DNA of 64,000 nucleotides from Bremia lactucae (Eukaryota > Oomycota > Peronosporomycetes > Peronosporales > Peronosporaceae). The notes below the pieces were generated by a model. That model did not search any database and was not told the DNA's origin. It saw only the letters and a list, made by a program, of their open reading frames with translations. Shown piece after piece: positions 10,755-21,279 of the stretch. Location: contig NC_090621.1 in NCBI RefSeq assembly GCF_004359215.1, positions 278,962 through 342,961 of the forward strand, given 5' to 3'. Every line of letters begins with the position of its first letter. Position 1 is the first letter of the stretch. Made by a program: the position numbers and the translations under genes.

Positions 10755-11134
10755 TGTAACGGGGCACTTCCGACTTGTACTGCTTCAGTACAAGTCCACT
10801 TCGCACTGCTTCAGTGCGAGTCGTGCCTCAGGTCACTTCACGTACACTAGTAGGCGGAGAGGAAGACTCTCTTTTGAAAACTTGCTTTTAAAGAGGGTTA
10901 AAAGAAAACTGTATTTAATAAAATTAAGTTCTACTTTTCTATCGATGTAATACTAACATAATATACTAATACGAAATATGTAATAATGTCTTATCTGTCT
11001 CTTTCTTGACGCGCGTCTAGCGCTGACTGGACCGCGGAGCAAGTAAATATAATGACCTGTATCTATTAATGGATAAGCTTTCTGAATATTGCTACGTAAA
11101 GTTACTAATTTCAAATATTATCTACCTTTTAGAT
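10755..11134 (-). repeat. Truncated 3' LTR of A3
   Basis: In plus reading it begins TGTAACGGGGCACT and aligns with the LTR at 26751 until about 11134. Both terminal hairpins are present (10770-10815). The left flank is CATTG. Confidence 0.82.
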
Positions 11135-11169
11135 CTTACAACAAATATCCCTTATTTATTGCGAAAAGC

Positions 11170-12100
11170 TACATGGCCTTGAGACCAGCGCAAAGAACTT
11201 TCGCGCTGAGGAATGTTTTTATCTCGATGCTTTTCTTAAGCATCGATGGTATGGCGGCAACAACAAACAAGATAAAATCTTGTTGATCCAAGCCTGGGGC
11301 GCGTTTATTTGCAATGTCAAACACATTTTACGCGAAGCCTGGCTTCAAAGACTTAACGCGAGTCGCGTAAAGTTCGATAAATGAACTCAAACCAGTGCAA
11401 GGTTTAAATCGCAACGGTTGTCTCGTGAGGTAGGACTATCATGCCTCACGTAGAGTGATACCTATCCGTGTTCTGTCGACAACTCAAACGAGTAAAAGAG
11501 AATGTGTATTCCCTGGGAAGGGCTCGCATCTCTATCGATATGCGCGATGCGATTGACGTTTTATACCTTCTGATCCATCGGATGGGTCTCGTCATATTGA
11601 CGGACGAGGCCCTCAACGTCAACAACCAAATGGGAACGAGGCTCCAAGCTGTCATGCGAAGGTGGATAACCGCAACAGCGAAAAGGATAATTCGTTCGCT
11701 ACCCCGTCACATCACGGTGGTTTTAAATACGTTCCACAAGGAAACGATGACAACCGTAGATATTCAATAATAGTTGTGATGAAGGAGGTTAAATTAGATC
11801 CGAACCGGGTGTCAGACCTAGAGTCGAAGATCGACAAGTCGATCGCTACCTACGTGTATTCGAGGAGGGTCTTGCACACGAGCGCGGTAAGCGTCACTCG
11901 TTGGAGCAGACGGTGCAGGCTCACTGCATCGAATGGTTGGAAAACCGTACAGAGACTGTGTACTCAATGTTGGAGTACACACGGAAGTACCACGCTTATT
12001 TTTTTCGTGATGAGCTGTCGTCAGCTCATCGCAGTTTGAAGGATCTTCGGAACTGACATGAGAATCTCCAGGTTCAGAATGAGAATCTGGTTCGTGACCA
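11170..12100 (+). pseudogene. Antisense ORF (aORF) remnant of A3, coiled-coil part
   Basis: The plus strand, opposite to the element's pol, reads as a decayed protein homologous over its length to the plus strand of A2 at 27780-28910. Landmarks are RVKENVYSLGRARISIDMRD, IHRMGLVILTDEALNVNNQ and KLDPNRVSDLESKID followed by a heptad-like helical stretch. The end of this frame overlaps the integrase tail on the other strand. The N-terminal part seen in A2 is deleted here. No known domain is recognised; the helical stretch suggests a coiled coil. Confidence 0.6.
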
Positions 12101-12120
12101 CAAGAATCGTTCAGGGATTC

Positions 12121-12838
12121 TTAAAAAGGGTGGTCAGATCCGTGCTCGGAAGAAACCACGTACTGATGGTACAAGCGGAGCCAGCCAACATAGCACATAC
12201 GATGCGTCCGCATCCTACGTGGCAATACTATTGTGTACGCATTGCCTCTGCGATGCAGTACACGGAATAACCCAATGAACTTGGGTAACAGTTTACTGCT
12301 ATTCACAATATTGACTACGCGCTTAGGTAAGTTTACCGTGAGAGAGAGTAGTACTAGGTCACTTATTTTAAATGAAAGAACATTTGGTCTGCCATGTTTG
12401 TCTGGGTTCCGTTTCTGACGGTCCACTGCGTTAGCAATGTACGAAACGGACTACTGATTCTCGAGCCAGCAAAAAATTCTCTGCTGACTCATTTGTATTG
12501 TCTTTCCAGTGAGCTTTGTGCGCACTGCCATGAGATCTAACTCATCTTCGATGTTGGTTGCTTCAACATCGACATCATTCGCGTCGTTAATAACTTCGAA
12601 GCGTAATGAGCATGAGCCAGAAATGGTGTTGCTCGTGCGAGTCCACCCTCTTAAACTAAAGGATCCCTCTAATTGGGTTGGTATGCGTTTTAGACGCATG
12701 CACCGAAGTATTGATGGCAAATTTGACCATCGGTACAAACTCGCTCCAATTCAGATACGATTAGACGTAACCTCGAAGTATATTTTCGAGGACGCAATTT
12801 CTGCGTTCCATCTGACCATCTGTCTCTGGATGACCAGA
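12121..12838 (-). pseudogene. Integrase C-terminal tail of A3
   Basis: The minus strand at 12121-12426 encodes the chromodomain-adjacent integrase tail: NLPKRVVNIVNSSKLLPKFI, then FRVLHRRGNAYTIVLPRR and a YVGWLRLYHQY ending. At 12451-12838 the end of the catalytic core is readable in broken frames (DGQMER type). This region tethers the integrase and is the last pol-encoded part. Confidence 0.75.
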
Positions 12839-12982
12839 AGAAGCAACACGTTAAATTTGACGCAATGGCCCATGAAAAAGCAATGTCATCTATCTAATTA
12901 AGGCTTTTAAAACGCATTAAGATAGAAAGTCGGTCATATTGATTCGATATTTTATTGTTATATACCAGGCTTTGATAAGCTA

Positions 12983-13715
12983 TGCGACACGGGGTGTATT
13001 AAATTTTTAAATGTTCTGATTGGTTTACGAATACGGGATGCATCTATATTGTTATGTGCTCTGACTGACTATTAGTCTGGCGGTGTACGAGTAGTAAAGG
13101 TGTATATATACATAGCGGTGGCCTTAAATTTAAAGCTTTGCCAATAAAGAATGAGTCAAAACCGAAGGCAACAACGAGAAAAGGAAGCTTTAGCTACCTT
13201 TGTGTATCTAGAAATGTAGGCGGGCGCTTCTATAGCAGCCACGCTCTATTTAGGCAAACACTTTGAAGCACAAAAAGGAAGCGATTTGGCCGTCTTCTCT
13301 CACGTTGAGTGAGGTAGTTCGTGGGCACCTAAGCGACCTCATTCAACGAACTAGAAACGTTAGACAAGTGCCGTCATGGAAGCCTTTACCCGGCTTCACG
13401 TCCGCACTTGTGAACTACGAAGTAGTTGTAAGACTGATTTATTAATTATATAATTTAATATAAACCTTTTCAACCAATCAAACGATGTTACCTCCGTAGA
13501 CGTGCACCCCTACATTGCGAGCGCATAATTTTGAATACCTCGTTTCGTGGACGACGCTTACCGTCATCCTTTCCAATTTGAATGCACCTGTGCATCACAT
13601 ACAGAAGGGTGGATCACGGTCTAATTACTTGAAATGAAGTAATTGACCATCCCAATAAGTACACAAACTGTACTCAATGAGTTTGTGTAATGTAAGGCAA
13701 CTTTAGCTCGTTACA
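12983..13715 (-). repeat. 3' LTR of element B1 (about 733 bp)
   Basis: On the minus strand it starts at 13715 with TGTAACGAGC, immediately after a purine tract (13716-13728). It ends near 12983 in GTGTCGCA. Its first 500 bp align with the plus-strand LTR at 59421. The inner end is inferred from the TG...CA rule only. Confidence 0.7.
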
Positions 13716-13866
13716 CTACCTCCCTCTTAAAGAATTATTCTTACAGTAAAATTTTCAACGGGAGGAAAGAGGGAAAGCGAGCTGCTTACGCGCCGCTTTT
13801 AGTCATAACAACCACTCTCAGCGACCAGAGTGCGCACATTAAGTGTGACATCACACGGCGCCTGTC

Positions 13867-14870
13867 ATGCGGCCTAAGAGGGGCAAGGCTGATAGGTCTT
13901 GCCCCTCTTAGGCAAAGACACCCACACAACCACGCACAGAGCACACGTCGCAGCGATAAAATGCAGCCTTCGCGTAGTGCCACAGTTACAACCCTGATAG
14001 CTGCAGCAGCTTCTGTTGCGTTGCTAACCGGACGCAATGATCCATCTTACTTTCACAGTGAGGATGTAGATTCGTCGCTCATTGTTGACTAGAATGAGTC
14101 GAAGCCGCTTATAGTGGTAATGAGTACAGCGAGCTAATGGAGAAGGGTGATGGCGCTATATTGCCCATCGAAACTTCACCTATTGCTCCTAATATGGAGA
14201 CGCCGAACATTGCAAAGGGAAACATGCCTTTGAGTCAACGAGGCAACTGTCTCGTCGTCGGCGCTAGCTAGCGCAGCGACCATTCGTGAGAGCACTGCCC
14301 ATAGAGGTGCAGCTGCTTCTCAGCTGGCAAAACCACAACACCTATCGTTCATACCATCATTCACAATGGGTCTGACGCAGAAGAGTCTGAGCGTAAAACT
14401 CCACCGACTGCACGTGAACTCCAGTCGGTGCCACAAGCCAGTCGTATTGAACGCAGCTATGTGACTGGTGGGTTGCCTTAATCCGAATAGCCTCGTCCGA
14501 ATTGAACAAGGGCGTCACTTCCAGAGCGAAACCTTCCAACAAAAAGCGTTGGTTCCCAGCAGTATTCTACAGTGCAGGCGGCGGTCGATAAGAGAGGCGA
14601 TTTGCCCTCCTACTCATAGCAGCCAATCCCGCTACCGTTCAGTCGCAGGCGCTGAGCGCTGCCTAACGACGGATCTGGGATCTCGAAAGTCAAGTCTCGC
14701 GCTAAAAAATAACTTCGGATCTTCACGATGTCAGATCGAAGTATCGTTAGTGTTACGAAAGGCTGAAACTTTATAAAGACTTTTTGGAGAATCAGGTGTT
14801 GAGAGACTCGCGTCTAGTGTGCAGTCCTCTCTGCTCTCTAAGTGGGGGGCGTTATTTGGCTGGAAATTTT
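13867..14870 (+). pseudogene. Antisense ORF (aORF) of B1
   Basis: A start codon at 13867 opens MRPKRGK, 152 bp inside the LTR and on the strand opposite to the element. It matches MPPKRGH of B2 (start 59281, minus). Downstream, homologous blocks follow in the same order in both copies: DPS-F-SEDVDSSL-VD at 14040-14090, PTARELQSVPQASR-like sequence at 14410-14450, and (R/Y)VTGG near 14465. Stops occur at 13909 and later, so it is decayed. Composition is basic at the N-terminus, then acidic and Ser/Thr/Ala rich. No known domain. Confidence 0.55.
13872..13913. repeat. Perfect 16-bp inverted repeat at aORF start
   Basis: Arms 13872-13887 and 13898-13913 are exact reverse complements with a 10-base loop. 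The left arm lies over codons 2-7 of the aORF. The B2 copy lacks the right arm, and the repeat introduces the stop codon. Confidence 0.9.
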
Positions 14871-14949
14871 CCGACTTCCCCGTCACCCCCACCGAAACAG
14901 TGCTTGACTCACGGTCGTTGTCACCATCGGTCTCCTCAAACGGATGGGG

Positions 14950-17516
14950 ATATGAGATCTGTTCTGTAACACCATATCATTTTAGACGACCCAGAGGTAA
15001 ACTGGTCAGTGGCGCAAGAACCGAGGGTTTAATCCGTTGGCAAGTTTGCATGTGCGGACCATAGGTGCTTACTCTTTTGTAAAGTTTGGTCCACCAATTA
15101 TTGTGGTTCACTGAGCCGTAAATCTCTTCCTGATCAAGATGACCTCTAAACAATTATCATGTGCATCATAAAGGATTCAATACTTATGTTTCTTATCATA
15201 GGAACAACAATGCTCGGTGGATCCGCCGCATCTGCTCAAAAATGCAAAATATCATCATTGATAGAATTTCGATGCAAGCTTGCACTCAATCGTGGGCGAC
15301 TATTATATGCTCGAGTTTGAAACTCACTGCTCTCAAAAGCTCGTGGCAAAACTACACACTGCTCGTCCTTAGCATACGCCGAACGGATCAAATCAGTATT
15401 TGGCGACGTTATAGTCCGAAGGTCCTAACATGAGGAAGCTTATAATCTGGCATGGGCGATAACGCAGCAGCCAACGCATTTTGCTTGCGAGACATATGCT
15501 TCACTAAAAGTTATATTCAGCAAGGAATAAAAGCCATCGAGCCATTTCTGTGAGAGATGGGGCGACTTTAAATCGGTGCGACAAGATGCATAATCTGTGT
15601 CGATCATAAAAGGCTAGAGTCAAGGATATGAACTCTGATTTGACGTGGGTTTACTTCATGGCAAGTAATTTTTTTTAATAAACTGGACAGTTCTTTTCTG
15701 CAGAATTAAGCTTGCCTAGACTTGAACGCTATGACGCGTTCTCGCCCTTTGTGATCTTGTTATAACAGAGCCCTACCTATGGCAAAACCAGATGCGTCAC
15801 AGGCGACACTAAAAGCCCCATCAGACTTCGGTAGAGCCAAAATCGATACATGATAATACTATCTGAAACTGCCTAAAATAGGTCGTTTTGGTGCTCATCC
15901 AACACCCCTCCGCCTATTTTTAAGGAGATTGGATAATGGCTGAGCCATATCAGCATAATTTTCGCTGTACCTATTTAAGTAGTTGGCTATACGCAGCCAC
16001 TTACGCAAATGCTTTTGGGGTTTGGAACCGGCCAATAAACTATAGGATTTACCTTAGCGGGATCCGTCTTAAGGCAACGCTTGAAGCACCTAAGAAAAAA
16101 ATGTGCATTTAAAGCATTGGCATTTGTTTTATTTGCATGCATGCAATTCGACACTGCTCGGAAATAATCGATGTGGTTTTCCACATCCGAAAGACCCTGC
16201 AATACATAACTCTGGACAAAAAGGTCAACAAAATAAGTATGTGCATAACCTCGATGAGGGCGAACAGTTGCGTCACTAGACAAATAAACGTATCCGGAGC
16301 ACTGGAAGGCCCATCAGCCAATCCCAAGCATAACGCTTGTATGCTAACAGCTGCAAACGAGATATCACTCGCTCTTATGTGCAGCTGTTAATAATCATCG
16401 ACTTAGTCAAGTGCACTGTACACCGTACATCCCACCATATTGTTCTGAAGCCCATCCTTTCTAGGAATGGATGTTCTTCAGAACAATATGGTGAGATGAA
16501 CAATGTACATTGCACTGAAGATTACTCTCTCAAGGAATCGATGTTCCATTTCTAGGAATGGATGTTCTTCAGAAAATATGGTGGGATGTACGATTTACCG
16601 TGTAACTGAGTCTGTGCTGGTATAGTGGCAGCAAATTAGGATTTTTAAAAGCATGCACAATGCGTCATTTACCGTTTGGCTTCTGGCACAAAATATTGGT
16701 ATTGAATGGGGAGATTTACTCTCGCGTATCATCCCAGCCTCATGTTTACCACGGAAGAAATTGTCAGTGACTTCGCACTGATCCTTCGGTAAAGGACACT
16801 GTCGTGTAACAGAGTATAAGATTCCAGTAATTAAGGTCATTTCAGGACGTACACCTCTATCCGGAGCTGTAAGAGATGGTGGATTGGTACATACCAATTC
16901 TTGGAATTCCCTAAGAAAAAGAATGGTCCGTTGGTCGTTAATGGTCGAGAATCCACTCCGCGCACTAAGTGCCGCCTTCGTGTTTTGAAGGATGGATTCA
17001 TCCAAAAACGGTGATGAGTTTAACTCAGTTGCTGGTCGAATGACAACCATCTCAGATAAGTTACTAGCCTTTAAGGTCTGGCTGAAATCATCGATAGACA
17101 TTTCGTCTAGCGCTAACAGAGCATGTAACGAAGGGATTGCCTCAAGACTAACTATCCTCGCCATTCCAGTCACACTTCTAACAAGCGACGCAGTATCCGA
17201 CCTTGGTATATTCTATCTCGATGTCCAGTCCAGCATCCGACCAAGAGACACGTAATTCAAACTTCTTGTCTAATGACCGTTACGTGTAATTTAACGTGCG
17301 TCAAAAGTGTCTACTCCGGAATGCCTAGGCAAATTGCCAACAGCGTCCCAACTGACATGGCTCCTCAAACTCGGTGGACTTGAACGTTCCCCTCGACTCA
17401 TCAGTATGTTCTCCCGGCCCTTTAAACATATTTGTTGACGCTCCAACGTCAAAAAAGGCTTTGAATCGCGTTAAGGATGTTCTTCCTTGAGCAATATTTT
17501 TACGGAGAAGTTGCAC
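14950..17516 (-). mobile_element. Decayed Ty3/Gypsy retrotransposon D2
   Basis: It aligns with D1 on the minus strand. Integrase zinc-binding region is at 14990-15240, RNase H at 15360-15665, RT connection/palm at 15700-16330 (KTDPAKVNPIVYWPVPN readable), RT fingers and N-terminus at 16595-17173 (TAPDRGVRPEMTLITG). A short protease scrap reads FKAFFDVGASTNMF at 17430-17470, where the catalytic DSG is changed to DVG. A deletion joins the protease directly to the repeat spacer. Heavily mutated and inactive. Confidence 0.82.
16411..16515. repeat. Inverted duplication inside the D2 RT gene
   Basis: Arms of about 47-52 bp (16411-16457 and 16464-16515) are near-exact reverse complements. A further partial copy in the second orientation lies at 16530-16610. 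D1 has a single copy of this RT segment (2105-2165), so the extra copies are new in D2. Confidence 0.85.
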
Positions 17517-17858
17517 CTAAAGCAGAAATTCACTCATCAATCAGGAAGTACATTGCTAATTTTTGCTTTGCAAGAATTCGTCTGTCGTTGAATTGTGCCC
17601 AAGAATGGATAAAACTCTCTCATATTATAGCAGGAAAACTACAAAAATTTGTGCTAATATCTGAGGGCTATTTCTACTACTAGCTTTTCCAAAAAAATCA
17701 GAAGCAGCAACTGTTTTCCAACCATTAAAGGTCAGCGTTATTTTAAACCTATGGTCTCGTCGTATGCAAACTCGGTCTGTATTTAATGTTCCATCTTTCT
17801 ATTGAATCTGAATCAAGATCGAAAATTTGATGTATTGTTTTGCAAATTAGTCTTAAAT

Positions 17859-18155
17859 CTAAATATTAATTTTTTTAATAAGCAAAAAAGACATCTTCGA
17901 TTTTTCAGACCCCAACTGCGTTGCTCGATGAGCGAGAGAACCTTTAGTTTCACGTGAAAACTTTAAAAGCATTGTCTTCGCGATGTCCAATATCAGTATC
18001 TCGTCAAGTGGCTTGGAAATCCCTCTTCGGAAAAATCTTGGGAGTCTAAGATACCTCTTCGGCAAGAGGGCCCTTACGCCGTTGACGTCACTGAGCGCAA
18101 TGTTTGGGTCAACTTGCGTCAAACGACGCTTTCCACCAATAGAGGTAGGAATATA
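17859..18155 (-). other. Small hypothetical minus-strand frame
   Basis: About 98 codons between stops, with no convincing ATG; the first in-frame candidate is a TTG codon at 18122. It is Leu/Arg rich and contains KRYLRLPRFFRR. RYLR resembles an RXLR string, but no signal peptide or EER motif is seen, so an effector reading is not supported. Probably a fossil or chance frame. Confidence 0.2.
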
Positions 18156-18511
18156 CGGATTTCGGCCTCAGTGTGGCTTGGTTCCACGGTTGTATGAGCA
18201 ACTGAAGCTCCCAAGTGCTGGCTAGGCCTAGTCTAGAGTCTTGGCCGATTTGCCGCACCTGATTGGCCTCTGGTCTTCAGCTTCGTGAAATCAAAGCGAA
18301 CTATCCGTCTGAACGAGTGTCCGTTCATGGGCAGAGTCTCAAATAGACTTAGTAATTTGAATGCAACAACTCATCAAATGAAGAAACTTAGTTTTCGTTT
18401 CACGGCTCATCAAGATGTTATATTATTAAAAAATCATCATTAAGGTCTCAGAGGCACTAGCACTATGTGCTTCATCACGCAAACGCGTCAAATACTGACG
18501 TGGTGTCCTAA

Positions 18512-18871
18512 TTAGTGGCGTAAGGTATCGCTCAAGGAGAGTGGCGCGTGTAGCAAGCTCCTCCGGCTTTTTCGAATTAGAGGTCCACGGTACAAATAAC
18601 GGACCGCAACCTCTCGGAGGAGCTCTTCCACACTTAGCGGTGTAAATCGATGTTCATCGTTTCTTTCCACGAGCTTCAGCCTGGTCCTGAGCTCCCTGAC
18701 GATTGCTTGCTCTTCATCGAAAACGCTCGATACTTTATTTGACTCTAGGCCCAGTATCACGCGCAATGCGGTCAAAGCAGCCGCATTACCACGTTCGCTG
18801 TTCAAAATTGTACGAATATGTCGACACTCAACTGTCTGATGGAGAAGGATACACTTCGGTTGATAGACCAT
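18512..18871 (-). CDS. Hypothetical protein, 119 aa
   Basis: An ATG-started minus-strand frame of 119 codons. The middle part is rich in Leu, Glu and Arg (VRELRTRLKLVERNDEH, VEELLREVAVRYLYR) and would form helices. It might be a piece of a gag or of a host protein. I do not recognise it. No intron signals or partner exons are evident. Confidence 0.25.
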   Translation of the reverse strand: MVYQPKCILLHQTVECRHIRTILNSERGNAAALTALRVILGLESNKVSSVFDEEQAIVRELRTRLKLVERNDEHRFTPLSVEELLREVAVRYLYRGPLIRKSRRSLLHAPLSLSDTLRH

Positions 18872-18971
18872 GAGTGTTGTAGAAAAAAAATCATAGTATG
18901 ACTAAAATGCCATTTTCTGTTTAGTATAGATGGTATCTTCAAATTCTGTTTAATATGTGTAAAACACGTGT

Positions 18972-18997
18972 AAGCCACCAGTTAGAGAACTGGTGGC
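18972..18997. repeat. Perfect 11-bp hairpin
   Basis: Arms AGCCACCAGTT and AACTGGTGGCT with loop AGAG. It stands in otherwise featureless DNA. Function unknown. Confidence 0.85.
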
Positions 18998-19419
18998 TGA
19001 AATCTATTTTAAAAAGTAATTAGGGTGAGGTTTTTACATGTTAATGCTTTAAATAAAGCTCAGATGCCTTTTCGATCATAAAGCGTGTTGTGCCTTCCTA
19101 AGGCTTGCGCTTCATTCGGGGACAATTTTTATCTTACTAACGTATATACTCTCTCGGGCGCTAGTTGTCACTTGGTTCTGCGAACCACTGAGTCCCTTGA
19201 ACTAGGCGTCATTAGGTAAGCTTGAACGACTCACTGAGTTGGTAAATGTTTTTTATCGAATTCAGTGACTCTTTGAGTCTAAGAGTCTTCCCTGACTTAA
19301 GAAACAAGGTAACTGCGCTGCACTATATAGTGCCTCGTATCTAGTGCCACGACACTGAGCGAACGGACGGCCGACGCCAAAGAATAGCGGAAGACGCAGA
19401 CAATCGTAGCATTCCGCTT

Positions 19420-20330
19420 GGGGCGCTTACTGCTGTGAACAAGATTACTGTTCACGCATAAGGATATGGTACAATCCAATCCATCAGATCCATTGACAAA
19501 AGGATGGCACTCTATGACATACCATCAATGATTACGTCATTTTGTAGTATCAGCTTTTCGCCGGTACCGTTGCAGCATTAATATTCGGCGCGGCAGATTG
19601 TGCAAGCGTTTTATAAGTTGAAGCAGCACAATTCGCCATTCGGTTTCAAATAGCCTTGAATGTTGCTTTCTAAGCAAGCGTCCTTAGTTCGGACCACTCA
19701 AGTTATACGACTGGTCGACCTTTGACGCTGCTTGTGTTTGCGCACAGTCGTCCGTCCGTATCTGAATTCACAGCACAAGGGTTGACAAATTAAGGTCTTG
19801 TGCAGTCGAACTAATGACCGAACCACTGTGGGGTCATCGCACTTAATCGTAGAACACCCGTTCGATTGTGGATGCTCCAGAATGGTCGTCAGATGGTCGT
19901 GTAAGAAACGTTTTGGAGCGTCCACGAGATACATGCATTAAAATGGATCAAAGCTGTCACTTTATGCATGGGTCGTACTTTCTGAGCCCTGGTAATCCAA
20001 GGATGACATCAAATTTGGTCATTTAATCCAGTACGATAAAATCATTATCGTACTCTTAACCCTCTAAAGTGTATTGGGTATAAACTACACGTTTATTCTA
20101 CTGATACAATACGCCTTTTTGCAAGGTGCACTGCCGTCGTCGGTGGAGATGTATGGTGCTTGACGACCTTGAGCCAACGAACTTCTAGCGATTGGCGTCG
20201 ATAAAAAAAGCTTACATTAAAATTCAAGTGGCGAATAAAGTCCCTAGTCAATTGTGAGGCATCACCTGCGGCATGTACACACAATATATGTTTGGGAGAA
20301 ACAACTTCCGCCATAAAATCAGCAGATTAT
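19420..20330 (-). mobile_element. Family A/C-like fragment: RT start and protease
   Basis: The minus strand aligns with A2. 19420-19620 matches the RT fingers region at 31240-31420. 19700-19990 matches the protease-RT linker at 32085-32380. 20090-20314 matches the protease at 32424-32660, with RRQSLEVRWLKVV readable. About 550 bp of RT linker are missing. It abuts the plus-strand element C at about 20330, so two pol fragments lie head to head. Confidence 0.72.
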
Positions 20331-20399
20331 CTTGCGTAAATGGCTCCGCAACTACTGACTTCGACCGTTTCTGAAAATCTACATCGCAGTTGCGATTTC

Positions 20400-21240
20400 G
20401 TAACAGCGCCGAGTGGCTCGTAATGCAACAGGGTCTTAGTAATGCCATTGCAACATTCAACAGATCTGTAATCAATCTATTGAGATCGCTGCGAGATTTT
20501 GCACCGAGTTGTTTCAATTATGTATTTGGCATAGCCGAGCTATGAACGGAAAGTCAGTGTTAAAGGACATCGTACCATCGTCCAAAAGGGTCTTACACTT
20601 ATGCGTAAGCATAAGTTGTATGCAAATCTCAAGGAGTGTTTATTTGGTATATCGTGGGTAGACACGGGTTCGCTCTGATCCGATTAAGATCAGTGCAATC
20701 ACCGACTGGCCCGTGCCAGTCTATGTAAAGAAATTTCGAAAGTACCTCGGCTTAGCGGTGTATACTCTCGCAATTGTGCCGAAATCACAGTGCATCCTTC
20801 TTCTTTGTTGAAAAAATAAAAAAATTGTTATGAAAACTTGTTGTCAGCGTTCCTTTGAGGGTATCAAGCAAAGCTTGATGCAATCGTCAATAGTGGCAAT
20901 GCGGACCAAGACAGTCCATGTCGTGTGGTCTGCGACGCCAGCGATTTTGCAGTCGTCTGTGCTCTAATTGTATATGACACAGACGGTGCAGAGCGCATCG
21001 TCTGCTATCAATCGTGTCAGCTTTAATCAGCTGAAGGAAACTAATAATGCAGGACAAGGAACTCTTGCCATTAAATATGCACAGGCTAAGTTAAGGAGGT
21101 ACTTTTCAGGAGATAGACTATTCATTGTTTATACGGACCATGCGTCTTTATGCACGGCCGTAAACACTCAACACCTCTTGCAAAGAATGGCGAGATAGTT
21201 GTCTCTCCTTTCGTATTTATTCTCCGTGAAATACAAATTA
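20400..21240 (+). pseudogene. RT-RNase H remnant of C
   Basis: RT palm is readable at 20410-20540. The expected YFDD catalytic motif has become FNY, so polymerase activity is lost. RNase H lies at 20930-21240 (LAIKYAQAKLRRYFSGDRLF, VYTDHASLCTAVNTQHLLQ). Several frameshifts. Confidence 0.75.
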
Positions 21241-21279
21241 TGACGACTTAACAACCTCGCTAAAGCCCTTTCGCGCCGG

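Larger units (their letters stand above)
10755..12838 (-). mobile_element. LTR retrotransposon A3 (family A), 3' fragment
   Basis: A minus-oriented family A fragment: 3' LTR at 10755-11134, then the region opposite the integrase tail. It stops in the integrase core at about 12838. Compared with A2, the LTR has lost its last 40-50 bp together with the polypurine tract and about 600 bp of internal DNA; the join is near 11135. What follows (12839-12982) does not align with A2. Confidence 0.78.
12983..14940 (-). mobile_element. LTR retrotransposon B1 (family B), 3' end only
   Basis: The element is defined by the 3' LTR, the polypurine tract at 13716-13728, and an internal region to about 14940 that matches 58640-59420 of B2 in inverted orientation. 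Neither RT nor integrase is present. D2 integrase sequence begins at about 14950. The internal region holds the antisense ORF. Confidence 0.7.
17517..19290. other. AT-rich stretch without clear genes
   Basis: No transposon domain or host gene is recognised. Two minus-strand frames and one strong hairpin (below) are the only structure seen. Position between D2 and a family A-like relic suggests old intergenic DNA. Confidence 0.5.

Noticed and set aside
4870..11134. A1 LTR and the LTR at 10755 as the two ends of one element
   Set aside because: They lie in opposite orientations, the flanking 5-mers differ (TAGGT and CATTG), and the internal DNA next to the second LTR is a minus-strand integrase tail.
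17859..18155. RXLR-type secreted effector
   Set aside because: A single RYLR string, without signal peptide, EER motif or a proper ATG start.
18972..18997. Transcription terminator
   Set aside because: Rho-independent terminators are bacterial, there is no T run, and no gene ends here.
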